A stretch of DNA of 64,000 nucleotides. It comes from Pleomorphomonas sp. NRK KF1 (lineage in GTDB: Bacteria > Pseudomonadota > Alphaproteobacteria > Rhizobiales > Pleomorphomonadaceae). Where the stretch lies: positions 740,747 to 804,746 of the forward strand of contig NZ_JAMDLH010000002.1 of the NCBI RefSeq assembly GCF_023721755.1, written 5' to 3'. Positions 34,210 to 42,539 of this stretch are shown here, in pieces. A program made the translations under genes and the position numbers. Each line of letters starts with the position of its first letter. Position 1 is the first letter of the stretch. The notes below the pieces were generated by a model. The model worked only from the letters and a program-made list of their open reading frames with translations, was not told the DNA's origin and searched no databases.

Positions 34210-35311
34210 GTTCCGGGGGCGGTCCTTCGGTATTGATCGCCAGTATCCGGCTCGACCGATCAAGCCCGAGCAATCGCCGGCATGCGTCGTCCGACGCCGC
34301 GGCGACGAGCCCGGCCAGACCGGCGATGCCTGTATCCCAGGTGGAGAGCGGCGCGTCGCCCCATGCTCCGGCAACCAGGGCCGCCTGGACCGTTTCGGCG
34401 ACACTCTCGTCAAGCGCCAACCCGGCGAAGGCCGTATGCGACAGGATCCGCCACGCCGGAGCCGACATGCGGCCGCAGGCAAGGCCCGCCATTCGGGTTC
34501 TGAGATCACCACCGACTGGCGTGGATGCGCAGTCCCGGAGGCTGGCGAGAACGCAGGCGGCGGAAGCGGGCTCCACCGTGATCATCCGGGGTACCAATGG
34601 AGACATGCGGCGCCATAGCGACGCAGCCACGCCACCGGCCACGCCGCCGACGCCGCACTGCACGAAGACATGACTTGGCGGCGCCTCGGAGATACCCTGC
34701 TGCCAAGCCTCTTCGGCAAGCAGACCGTAACCGGCCATGATCGCCGCGCAGACGGCGCTGTCGCCGTCGTAGTCGGTATCGGTGACGAGCAATGCGCCAT
34801 CGCGGCGGGCCTCGGCCTCGGCGGCCAGGACCGCCTCGTCATAGGTGCCGTCCACCACGACCACCTGAGCTCCCTCGGCCCTGATCCGTCCGAGCCGGAC
34901 CTCGTCGACGTCGCGCCCGACGTAGATGCGTGCGAGGCCGCCCTGCCGCCGGGCCGCCCAGGCGAGCGCCAGTCCATGATTGCCATCCGTGGCGGCGACC
35001 GCCACGAAGGGTCCGCCACTCCCGCGCTGGCGCAGGAGAACCCGGAGCCCGTGCGGCGCGCCAAGAGCCTTGACGCCGCCGGATCCGAACCGGCGCGACT
35101 CGTCCTTGCAGACGACGGCTCCAAGACCAAGCCGGTCGGCCAACCCCGGCAACGCGAGAAGCGGCGTCGGCCGGTAGTCCGGCTCGGCGCGGATGGCGGC
35201 GAAGGTCTCATCCATGCGGTCGAACAACGGAGCAGGAAAGGCGAGATGGGCACGGAACGCATCATTGACGGCAACATCGGCGATGCCAGCCTCGGAACCG
35301 GTCAAGATCAT
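34187..35311 (-). CDS. Diaminopropionate ammonia-lyase-like PLP enzyme
   Basis: 374 residues, fold type II PLP enzyme. CKDESRRFGSGGVKALGA holds the PLP Lys81; AATDGNHGLALAWAARR carries the Asp equivalent to the catalytic Asp120 of Salmonella DpaL, and VTDTDYDGDSAVCAAIMAGYGLLAEEA carries the second Asp region (Asp189). CGVGGVAGG is the phosphate-binding loop. DpaL breaks 2,3-diaminopropionate to pyruvate and ammonia. In a peptide cluster it could remove a competing diamino acid or act on a related substrate. It is convergent with the exporter operon and divergent from the TAXI gene. Confidence 0.86.
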   Translation of the reverse strand: MILTGSEAGIADVAVNDAFRAHLAFPAPLFDRMDETFAAIRAEPDYRPTPLLALPGLADRLGLGAVVCKDESRRFGSGGVKALGAPHGLRVLLRQRGSGGPFVAVAATDGNHGLALAWAARRQGGLARIYVGRDVDEVRLGRIRAEGAQVVVVDGTYDEAVLAAEAEARRDGALLVTDTDYDGDSAVCAAIMAGYGLLAEEAWQQGISEAPPSHVFVQCGVGGVAGGVAASLWRRMSPLVPRMITVEPASAACVLASLRDCASTPVGGDLRTRMAGLACGRMSAPAWRILSHTAFAGLALDESVAETVQAALVAGAWGDAPLSTWDTGIAGLAGLVAAASDDACRRLLGLDRSSRILAINTEGPPPELSLSRRG

Positions 35312-35393
35312 TCTTCCCTCTCGTCGAGCTTTCGGAGCCTACCACTATGGCCCTCAGTCGGTTAAACTATCGCGCCTGCCGAGGAAAAAACCC

Positions 35394-36437
35394 TTGAAGC
35401 CCATACATGTCATTGCGGTGATCACTGCCATCTGCGTCCTGGCCGGCCCCGCCGTCGCACTCGCGGACGATCCGGCCGAGTTCAGCCCCGACGCCATCCC
35501 GACCGCGCAGACGATCCCGGACGACCCCGGCTTCAGCTCGGCAATGCCGCAGACCGAACGCTTCATCGCCATTTACGGGGGCAGCACCAAGGGCACTTAC
35601 TACCAGGTAGCCAGCGCCATTTGCGCCGCTGTCGAAGCATCCTTCTCCAAGCATCACATCCGGTGCGTTTCGCTGCGTTCGCAAGGCGATCTCAGCAATG
35701 TCAGCCTGATGGCCGAGGGACGCGCCCAGTTCATCATCGTGCAGTCGAACACCAGCAACGACATCGCCGAGAAGCGCCTCGACCTTCCGACGGCCCGCTC
35801 GGTCATGTCACTGCACAACGAGCTCGGCCTCATGGTCACCGCAGCCGGACAGCAGATCGACGGGGTCGGCGACCTCAGAGGCAAGCGGGTCAACCTCGGT
35901 CCGGAAGGCTCCTCGTCGCGCCGGCTCTGGAAACAGCTGTTGTCGGCCGAGGGGGTTGGGCTTTCCGATCTGGCAACCGTCTATGACGCCGCGCAGGATC
36001 TCAACCAGCGCGGCCTGTGCGACGGCGATATCGACGCCTTCGGCCTGTGGATCGGCCATCCCGCGTCGGCGATCGCCACGTCCATATCCATCTGCAATGC
36101 CAGAATCATCGGCATGCGCTCGCCCGCCACGGACCGGCTGGTGGCCGAACACCCGGATTTCTTCAACGGCGAAATCCCGGCCGGCACCTATCCGAACCAG
36201 GACAAGCCGATCCCCTCCTATGGCTTCAAGGCCACCCTCGTCGCCGACGACCGGGTGGATCAGGATCTCGTCTACTGGCTGACGCGCAGCGTCGTGGAAA
36301 ACATCGATCTTTTCCGCTCGCGTCATGCGGCGCTTGCCGGCGTCGATCCCCGCGCAATGTTCGAAAAGGGCAACTTCCTGCCCTTTCATGAGGGCGCGGC
36401 CCGCTACTGGCGCGAGGTCGGCTGGCTGGCGAAATAG
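35394..36437 (+). CDS. TAXI-family TRAP-type solute-binding protein (orphan)
   Basis: 347 residues from TTG 35394, chosen because GAGGA lies eight bases upstream and it opens a clean signal peptide (MKPIHVIAVITAICVLAGPAVALA). The mature protein has IAIYGGSTKGTYYQVASAICAAVE, MAEGRAQFIIVQSNTSNDI, LRGKRVNLGPEGSSSRRLWKQLL and IPSYGFKATLVADD, the TAXI/NMT1-like pattern. TAXI receptors usually deliver small acids such as glutamate to a fused TRAP permease, but no permease gene is near. Its end overlaps the convergent DUF697 gene by 34 bp. It may be a stand-alone sensor or partner of the adjacent membrane operon. Confidence 0.86.
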   Translation: MKPIHVIAVITAICVLAGPAVALADDPAEFSPDAIPTAQTIPDDPGFSSAMPQTERFIAIYGGSTKGTYYQVASAICAAVEASFSKHHIRCVSLRSQGDLSNVSLMAEGRAQFIIVQSNTSNDIAEKRLDLPTARSVMSLHNELGLMVTAAGQQIDGVGDLRGKRVNLGPEGSSSRRLWKQLLSAEGVGLSDLATVYDAAQDLNQRGLCDGDIDAFGLWIGHPASAIATSISICNARIIGMRSPATDRLVAEHPDFFNGEIPAGTYPNQDKPIPSYGFKATLVADDRVDQDLVYWLTRSVVENIDLFRSRHAALAGVDPRAMFEKGNFLPFHEGAARYWREVGWLAK

Positions 36438-37030
36438 GCCCGGATGGCCGAGGCGTCGAAGGTGAGCGCCGTGCCGCCGGTTTCGAAATGCAGCACGAAC
36501 GCGCGCCCGATGGTCCGCGTCATGGCCGCGGCGGCGACCGAGGACGTCATTATTCCCAGGATGTTGGCTCCAGGCACCAGCTTGGCGAAAGCGGCGGTGG
36601 TCACCACCCCGGCACCTGCCTGCCCGAACCCGCCGGCAAGACTGGCGACCAGAGTTCTCACCCGATCCTTGCCGATATCCTGGCCGTGGAGTTTGGCAAG
36701 GGCCTCGATCATCAGGGCGACCACCGCCATGACGCCCAGAGTGTCGACGAAGGGCAGCGGCAACAGGCCGCCGACGGCGGCATAGGCCGCGTGGCGTTCC
36801 ACGATCTCGCCCGCCCTCGCACGCCGCAACGCCGTGGCGTCACCGATGGTCGCGACGGTCAGGGGCGGCTTGGTATCGGCCGCGTCGGATGGCGCAGGGC
36901 TCGGCGCTTCCGGCGGAGCCTGGTCATCTTGAGGGGGCGGTGGCGTGACGGGCGCGGCACGAGTGGTCCGCGGCCGACGACGGATGTCATCAAGGGTTTC
37001 GGCCGTCGCCTTCGGAAGCTTACGACTCAT
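36404..37030 (-). CDS. DUF697 membrane protein, copy 2, with Pro-rich N-terminus
   Basis: 208 residues. The first about 58 residues are polar and Pro-rich (TPPPPQDDQAPPEAPSP). The DUF697 part follows: LLPLPFVDTLGVMAVVALMIEALAKLHG, DRVRTLVASLAGGFGQAGAG, ILGIMTSSVAAAAMTRTIGRAFVLHFETGGTALTFDA. It shares clear elements with the DUF697 protein at 27437. It overlaps the ParA-like gene by 11 bp and is the last gene of a six-gene operon starting at 42185. Pairing of a ParA-type ATPase with a membrane protein recalls surface-positioning systems, but no function is established. Confidence 0.88.
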   Translation of the reverse strand: MSRKLPKATAETLDDIRRRPRTTRAAPVTPPPPQDDQAPPEAPSPAPSDAADTKPPLTVATIGDATALRRARAGEIVERHAAYAAVGGLLPLPFVDTLGVMAVVALMIEALAKLHGQDIGKDRVRTLVASLAGGFGQAGAGVVTTAAFAKLVPGANILGIMTSSVAAAAMTRTIGRAFVLHFETGGTALTFDASAIRAYFASQPTSRQ

Positions 37031-37682
37031 GGGGCACCCTCGCCTCGCTCAATGCCTGTTCGACTTCTTGAGCCAACGCGGCAATCTCCCGCGCCGCAGC
37101 GCCTCGCGGCTCGGTCATCGATGGCGTAGCGCCGAACAGGGCCGCTTCGCCATAGGCAATCCGGTTGACGAGTTCGGATTCGAACAGCGGAAAACCGGCC
37201 CCGGCGAGTTCGGATCGTATATGGCGGGCGATGACGCTGTCACGGGTGGTCTGGGTCAGAACGCAGCGGAACTTGAGGCGCCGCCCTTCCTGACCTGAAA
37301 ACAGAGCGTCGGCGGTATCCAGCATCACGTCGACATCCAGCGGCGACGGCTTGACCGGCACGATCACCAGATCGGCGACCGTCATGGCGGCCAGAGTAGC
37401 CGCCGTGCGAAAGCCCGCGGTATCGACGATCACCGGGCTATGCCTGAAAGCCTCTTCCCGCGCCGTCGCCACGACGGTCCCTCGAGAGTTCTCGATCACC
37501 GGCACGCCGGCGAGCGCCTGTTCGCGCCGAGCCAGACGAACCAGCGAGCGTTGTGGATCGGCATCGATCAACGCCGGTTGGCCGCCGGCGAGGCGCCAGT
37601 GAGCCGCAAGGCAACTGGCCAGCGTGCTCTTGCCGCTGCCGCCCTTCAGCGTCGCGACTGCGATGATCGCTCCCCCGGCCAT
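37020..37682 (-). CDS. ParA/MinD-like ATPase
   Basis: 220 residues from ATG 37682 with GCGAGGGG upstream; the frame runs to 37790 without support. Deviant Walker A LKGGSGKST with the signature Lys, LIDADPQRSLVRLA (Walker A'), VIVDTAGF (Walker B) and VIVPVKPSPLDV. Short, stand-alone ParA proteins position plasmids, chemoreceptor arrays or enzymes on membranes or the nucleoid. No ParB or centromere-like repeats are visible, and the genes are coupled to a DUF697 membrane protein, so a non-segregation role is more likely. Fifth gene of the operon. Confidence 0.93.
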   Translation of the reverse strand: MAGGAIIAVATLKGGSGKSTLASCLAAHWRLAGGQPALIDADPQRSLVRLARREQALAGVPVIENSRGTVVATAREEAFRHSPVIVDTAGFRTAATLAAMTVADLVIVPVKPSPLDVDVMLDTADALFSGQEGRRLKFRCVLTQTTRDSVIARHIRSELAGAGFPLFESELVNRIAYGEAALFGATPSMTEPRGAAAREIAALAQEVEQALSEARVPHES

Positions 37683-37717
37683 GGTTTCCCCTCGCCGCCC
37701 GAACCGACAGCCAGATA

Positions 37718-38440
37718 TCAGGTTCCCGATGCGTCCCTGTCGCAGGCGTACCAGATTCGCGGCCCATCCGTCGCCTCCGACAAGCTCCACCCTTGGTAGC
37801 CCGATATCAACGCCCTGGCGGCCTCGGCGGTATCCGCCAAGGCGATCCAGCGTCCTTCCGTATCCGGCTTCGACAGCCGGTCGAGATCGCGGCGCACCAA
37901 GAAGCGGAGCCCTCCGAACGCGGGACGCAGCGCCCGAATGGTCAGTCCTTCCGCGAGAAGGTTGCGGAGGCTCGGCAGGTTGCCCGGCGCCACCGTCGAC
38001 ACGGCGATCCGCCGGCCGGCCATTCGGGCGGCCTCGATGCGCGCCGCCACCAACCGACGCTGCAGTCCATTGCCGCGCCAGCGCGGCAAGACGCCTGCGC
38101 CATCGATGGTGGCGACGTCAGCTCTTTGCTCCGCCGTCAGGCCGAACTGATCGGCGAAGCTTTCCTGGTCGGGCGCGGGCAGGCCGAGAACGCCGTAGCC
38201 GATAAGCTCCCCGTCCGCGAACAAACCCAGGATGCGGCCGCAGGCACGACAATGCTCGTGAAAGAAGGCGTTGGTCTCGCGGCAGAGCAGCTCCGGCGCC
38301 ACCGCCTCCCGCACGGCGTGATGGAGGGCGATGACGCCACCAACCTCGTGGGGTTCGAGCCAGCGCCCGACATAGGGAATAGCCGCCGAGGCCCGGCCGT
38401 CGCAGCGGTGAAGATGGCCGGACAGGACCGTCTCGGTCAT
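37718..38440 (-). CDS. GNAT-family acetyltransferase
   Basis: 240 residues; its start overlaps the stop of the binding-protein gene by four bases (ATGA). The GNAT core has LGLFADGELIGYGVLGLPAP and VLPRWRGNGLQRRLVAARIEAARMAG, with the acetyl-CoA loop R-G-N-G-L. NLPSLRNLLAEGLTI continues the fold. The substrate is unknown; GNATs in such places can modify a product for self-protection or a protein. Fourth gene of the operon, 35 bp before the ParA-like gene. Confidence 0.88.
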   Translation of the reverse strand: MTETVLSGHLHRCDGRASAAIPYVGRWLEPHEVGGVIALHHAVREAVAPELLCRETNAFFHEHCRACGRILGLFADGELIGYGVLGLPAPDQESFADQFGLTAEQRADVATIDGAGVLPRWRGNGLQRRLVAARIEAARMAGRRIAVSTVAPGNLPSLRNLLAEGLTIRALRPAFGGLRFLVRRDLDRLSKPDTEGRWIALADTAEAARALISGYQGWSLSEATDGPRIWYACDRDASGT

Positions 38441-39459
38441 CGGATCATCTCCGCGTAATCGATGAGCTGCAGCGACGGATAGCGGTGAAGTCGCAAGGCT
38501 ACCGGTAGTCGGACGAGATAGGAAAACCGCTGCAGCGTCTCGATGGGAACCGAAGACGGCGGTTTTCCCTCCACCAGAACCTGCCTGGCCTTGTCGGCGG
38601 CGAACTGGCCGACCGTCGCATAGCGGCTGACAAGGCCGATCATCGCCTGGCTTTCGCGAATCTCGAGCTCGGTGGCGGTGAAGGCCGGAATGCCCGCCTC
38701 GATGCCGGCGCCCGTCAACGCATCGCGGTTGGCGCCGACGAAGTTGTCCGGCCCGATGTAGAGAATATCGGCGCCGCGACGCCCGAGATCGGCAACGAGC
38801 CCGGGAATGGTCGCCGCATCCGGCTGGCCGTCGGCTCCCGCCGGCACGGGGGCTTCGAGAAGCTGGAAGCCGGCAGCGGGCGCCAACGCCCTGAGTTCGG
38901 AAAGGTTGGCGAGCGAGTTGGTTTCGGCCGGGTTATAGACGACGCCGAGTCGTTGCATCGGCAGGAAGGCCTTGATGGCGTTGATCTGGGCCGGCAGCGG
39001 CGCGATGTGCGATACGCCGGTGACATTGGGCCGGGGCGGTTGACCGTCGGGGGGCTCGATACCCGCCCCGCGCGGCGACGACACCATGGTGAACAGGACG
39101 GGCACGTCCGTGAGGTGGACGGCCGGATCGACCGCGTCCCAGCGGCCGATGAGGCCAAGGGTCACGCCCGTGCCCCAGGCATAGACAAGGTCCGGTTTCG
39201 AACGGCGAAGTTCAGCGATTACGGCGGGCAGTTGGTCGAGATTGCGGGCAATGTCGTGCACATCGATGTCAGCCTCGATCCCAAGCGCCGACAGCTCCCG
39301 CCGAAAGCCTACCTCCGCGTCAGTCTCGCCTCGCCAGAGCACCATCGCGATCCTGAAGCGACGCCGATCCATGACCGGGTCGGCCGCCTGGGCCGACCGC
39401 AGGAGCAACAGGCCAGTGGCGCCAGCGAACAGACCAGCGAGCAGGTCGCGCCGCCTCAT
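38437..39459 (-). CDS. Periplasmic ABC-type substrate-binding protein (PF04392-like)
   Basis: 340 residues. The N-terminus MRRRDLLAGLFAGATGLLLLRSAQA looks like an export signal, possibly Tat (RRRDLL). FRIAMVLWRGETDAEVGFRREL, LVYAWGTGVTLGL, NVTGVSHIAPLPAQINAIKAFLP, LGVVYNPAETNSLAN and GADILYIGPDNFVG match the ABC_sub_bind family, which in other species binds aromatic or purine-like ligands. No cognate ABC permease or ATPase is present; instead it overlaps the sensor-MFS gene by four bases. It may serve as a periplasmic ligand receptor for that protein. Confidence 0.88.
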   Translation of the reverse strand: MRRRDLLAGLFAGATGLLLLRSAQAADPVMDRRRFRIAMVLWRGETDAEVGFRRELSALGIEADIDVHDIARNLDQLPAVIAELRRSKPDLVYAWGTGVTLGLIGRWDAVDPAVHLTDVPVLFTMVSSPRGAGIEPPDGQPPRPNVTGVSHIAPLPAQINAIKAFLPMQRLGVVYNPAETNSLANLSELRALAPAAGFQLLEAPVPAGADGQPDAATIPGLVADLGRRGADILYIGPDNFVGANRDALTGAGIEAGIPAFTATELEIRESQAMIGLVSRYATVGQFAADKARQVLVEGKPPSSVPIETLQRFSYLVRLPVALRLHRYPSLQLIDYAEMIR

Positions 39460-41408
39460 GGCGCCGTCTCCTTCGGTCGGGAGCGCCAGCGCGCCGTGAG
39501 GCCCGCATAGGCCAGCGCGCTCAGGCAGGCATACAGGCCGAAGACGGCGACCGCGCCGACGCTACCGAAATGAGCGCTGAGTGGCGCGGCGATCATCGGG
39601 CCGAGTCCGCCACCGAACCGTTCGACAAAGCGCATGACGGTCAGTTCGGGGGCATGACCGTGACGAACATCGGCCTCCGAGGCCATCTCCACCACCATGG
39701 AGGTCTGGGCGCTGATCGACATGGCCTGCCCCGAGCCGAGAGCTGCCACCATCAGGATGGCGGCGGGTAGGGCGAGCGCCTGAGGCACGATCGGCGCGGC
39801 AAGAAGCGGCAGCGCCGACAGGAAGAGCCCCAGGGTTACCACCGCCGCGTGGTTTTGCCGGCGATCGGTGAGGCGACCGAGCCACGGCCCACCGAGCAGC
39901 ACCACCACGCCATAGACCATCAGTATGCGGCCGACATCCGCCTCGCGCCAGCCGTCACCGATCAGCGTCACCGGCAGGAGATAGTAGAGAAAGCCGGTGA
40001 GCAGCAGCTTGGCCGGAATGGCAGCGAAGATCATCTGCACTGCGAGGCGTCGGTTGGCGAGAGCGACGGCGAAGTCGCCGAGCGTGACGCTGCGCGGCCG
40101 TTCGTCGGGCGACCGCCGAGACCCAGCCATCAACCAGGCCGCGACGACCGCCGACAGGGCGGCGACCAGCGCGGCAAAGACGAAGGTTTCGTTCTGACCG
40201 AAGCGCTCGGCCAGTACCCCGCCAAAGGCCGGCCCGCAGATGTCGGCCAGCGTGATGCCGCCGACCATCATCGCCGAACCGCTGGCCCGGTTGGTCGAGT
40301 TGGTCTTCTCGATCACGAAGCCCTGGCAAGCGATATAGGTCGTGCCATATCCGATCGCCGAAACAGCGCGCCAGGCGAGCAGTTCCCAGTAGCTGCCGGC
40401 GAGCCCCGTGCCACCCAGACCGATCGTCGCGATCACCGCGCCGGCCGTGTAGAGGCGGGCCTTGCCGAGGCGGGTGTAGAACAAGGTGGCGAAGGGCATT
40501 GCCAGCGCGACGACGCTCATGTGAAGACCGACGACGACGCCGGTCGCGAAGTTGGCGTCGAGCCCCGATGAGGATGCCGCGATCTCGCCGGCATAGATCG
40601 GCATGAACGATCGGCCAAGTTCCTCGGCGAAGACGAACAGGAAGGCGAGCAGTCGGATCGATACCAGGGGGGCCGTGCGTGGCGATGCGTCGGCGCCGGT
40701 CGAGGGCGCCCCCAGAAGACCTGAAAGGCGGCTCGCCAGGGATCGTATCCATCCGCTTGCACGGGGAACGGCGAGGGTCGCAGCCTCTCCGCCGGCCACC
40801 AGCCGCAACGCGCGGGCAACGGCCCGTGCCGGCTCGACCACGTTGAGAACCACCACCAGAAGCATCACCTCGAAGGCCAGAAGACAGGACACCAGGACGA
40901 TCACGCCGGCGTCCACCAGATTGTCGAAAAGCGGCTTGAACAGCGCGTCGCTATGGTGGCCGAGGTAGATGGACCCGCGGCGCAGCGGAAGCTCGGTCAC
41001 GAGATGCCCGCCCTTCAGCGATTGCGAGGACGACAGTCCGTCGGCCACCGGCTCGGTTGGGCTGGAGAGGAGACGTTCCAGCGCGTCGCCGGTGGTGCCC
41101 TCGCTGAACAACACCCTCTCACCGTCGGTCACCGCGAGGAAGGCGATGTCCGGCTCTCTCTCCTTCAGCGTGTCGAACAGCCAGTCGACACCGACCAGAC
41201 GATCGATGGGAACGCCGAGTTCGATCGCGGCGTCGATCTTTGCCCGCCCCTGGTCTGCCTCGGCCAGCGCCGTTCTTGCCAGCTCGGGAAGCAGAAGCTG
41301 GGTGCTGCTGGCCATCGTCAACCAGGAAACACAGGCCAGCGCGGCGGCGAGGGCGAGCGTGGCAATGGCCAGCCCCTGGAACATGGGATCGAACAGGCGT
41401 CTCGGCAT
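39456..41408 (-). CDS. MFS transporter with an N-terminal extracytoplasmic sensor domain
   Basis: 650 residues, much longer than a normal MFS protein (about 400-450). N-terminal helix (about 12-32), then a periplasmic domain of about 130 residues (TQLLLPELARTALAEADQGR ... LVTELPLRRGSIYLGHHSD), a second helix (about 165-190) and a HAMP-like stretch (VVEPARAVARALRLVAGGE). From about residue 250 comes a full MFS domain with MPFATLFYTRLGKARLYTAG and WLGRLTDRRQNHAAVVTLG loops. The first part resembles the neighbouring sensor-like protein at 41409. Start and stop abut exactly (TGA then ATG). It could be a ligand-gated exporter or a transceptor. Confidence 0.87.
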   Translation of the reverse strand: MPRRLFDPMFQGLAIATLALAAALACVSWLTMASSTQLLLPELARTALAEADQGRAKIDAAIELGVPIDRLVGVDWLFDTLKEREPDIAFLAVTDGERVLFSEGTTGDALERLLSSPTEPVADGLSSSQSLKGGHLVTELPLRRGSIYLGHHSDALFKPLFDNLVDAGVIVLVSCLLAFEVMLLVVVLNVVEPARAVARALRLVAGGEAATLAVPRASGWIRSLASRLSGLLGAPSTGADASPRTAPLVSIRLLAFLFVFAEELGRSFMPIYAGEIAASSSGLDANFATGVVVGLHMSVVALAMPFATLFYTRLGKARLYTAGAVIATIGLGGTGLAGSYWELLAWRAVSAIGYGTTYIACQGFVIEKTNSTNRASGSAMMVGGITLADICGPAFGGVLAERFGQNETFVFAALVAALSAVVAAWLMAGSRRSPDERPRSVTLGDFAVALANRRLAVQMIFAAIPAKLLLTGFLYYLLPVTLIGDGWREADVGRILMVYGVVVLLGGPWLGRLTDRRQNHAAVVTLGLFLSALPLLAAPIVPQALALPAAILMVAALGSGQAMSISAQTSMVVEMASEADVRHGHAPELTVMRFVERFGGGLGPMIAAPLSAHFGSVGAVAVFGLYACLSALAYAGLTARWRSRPKETAP

Positions 41409-42185
41409 TCAGTCGCTCCCCGCCCGCCGAGCGGCGACAAGCGCGGGACGGGCCGCGCGGTAGGCCTCGATAAGGTCGGCTTCCCACGCGTTGCCGGGAA
41501 CGACGTTTGCGACCCCGACGGGCTCCTCCGACGCGTCGTCGCGCCCAAGGACTTCGAGGTCGGCATCGAGAGCCCGCAGGGAGGGCGGAGGGCGTGAGAA
41601 GACCAGCGCCGCGACGATCATCGCCAGGCTCGTCAGACCGGCGACCCATGCCCCAAGCGTCAGGTAGCGCCGGGTCAGCGACGCCATCGCCTGCCGAAAG
41701 GGAGCCGCCGCCCGGGACACCACCAGCTCGGCGGCGCAACCGCCCGTGGCATCAGTCACCCGCATGCTGATGTCGAACTGCTCGTCATGTCGCCGCGTCC
41801 AGGGCGAACTCGCCACCAGACCCGTGTTCGTTGCGTCACCGGCCTGAAACAGGACCCGCCCGCCACAATCCCGCACCCTGATGGAGGCAAGGTCCGGATG
41901 GGCCGCCAGGCGCTGACGGAGCAGGCCGGGAATATTCTCCTGCGCATCCACGGGAAGGCCGAGGTCCAACCCGACCGACAGGACGCGCGCCACTTCGCCA
42001 GCGGTCAGCTTCATGCGCTGGTCGACCAGCGCCCTATAGGTCTCCTCGAAGCGAAACAGGCTGAGCGTCGAGGTCAGCGCGATGACGGACAACGCGACCA
42101 CCACCATCGCCGCCCCCGTCCTGACGGCGAGGACGACCGATTCGCGTTGTTTCATCACGACACCCGCGTGTTGACGACGGGCCAT
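41409..42185 (-). CDS. Two-TM sensor-like membrane protein without output domain
   Basis: 258 residues from ATG 42185 with GGAAG upstream (alternative ATG at 42155). Helices at about 22-43 and 178-198 enclose a periplasmic domain of about 130 residues: LVDQRMKLTAGEVARVLSVGLDLGLPVD, LASIRVRDCGGRVLFQAGD and DISMRVTDATGGCAAELVVSR. The layout is that of a Cache/HAMP sensory half. The cytoplasmic tail (about 60 residues) has no kinase, cyclase or other recognised output. First gene of the six-gene operon; its periplasmic part parallels that of the MFS fusion next to it, suggesting the two sense together. Confidence 0.8.
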   Translation of the reverse strand: MARRQHAGVVMKQRESVVLAVRTGAAMVVVALSVIALTSTLSLFRFEETYRALVDQRMKLTAGEVARVLSVGLDLGLPVDAQENIPGLLRQRLAAHPDLASIRVRDCGGRVLFQAGDATNTGLVASSPWTRRHDEQFDISMRVTDATGGCAAELVVSRAAAPFRQAMASLTRRYLTLGAWVAGLTSLAMIVAALVFSRPPPSLRALDADLEVLGRDDASEEPVGVANVVPGNAWEADLIEAYRAARPALVAARRAGSD

Positions 42186-42309
42186 GGTCTTCCGCGCCCC
42201 CCTGCCCCGTCAATAGAAATCGAATTGACGGCTCCGTCCGGCATTCGTATCGTAACCAGCGATAAAACGACGGGAATTTCTTTACTCGTCGCCTGGGCGG
42301 GGCTCCGTG

Positions 42310-42483
42310 ATGATCATCATCGGTATCTTGTACCTTATGGGATGCGCCGTCACCGGTTTCATGGGGCGTCACACGGTCTTTGGCTTCGTCGGTCACTTCC
42401 TGCTGTCGATCGTCGTTACCCCGCTTATCGACTTCCTTATCCTTGCGATCAGCCGCCCGCGTCGCAATGCCGAGCACGGATGA
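42310..42483 (+). CDS. Small two-helix membrane protein
   Basis: 57 residues from ATG 42310, stop 42481-42483. Helix 1 MIIIGILYLMGCAVTGFMG, a short GRHTVFGF loop, helix 2 VGHFLLSIVVTPLIDFLILAI, and a basic tail SRPRRNAEHG. The pattern (hydrophobic - GR..xxGF - LLS...TPL - RP) is that of short conserved bacterial membrane proteins of unknown role. It lies 56 bp before the SPFH gene and is probably co-transcribed with it. No strong ribosome site is seen. Confidence 0.65.
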   Translation: MIIIGILYLMGCAVTGFMGRHTVFGFVGHFLLSIVVTPLIDFLILAISRPRRNAEHG

Positions 42484-42539
42484 CGGTCGGCGGGGCGATG
42501 CGAGGCAGACGATGACAGCGGGCAAACGGGCGAAACACG

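Noticed and set aside
37020..37682. ParA-like gene as a plasmid partition or replication origin marker
   Set aside because: No ParB, replication initiator or iteron-like repeats; the gene is inside a membrane-protein operon.
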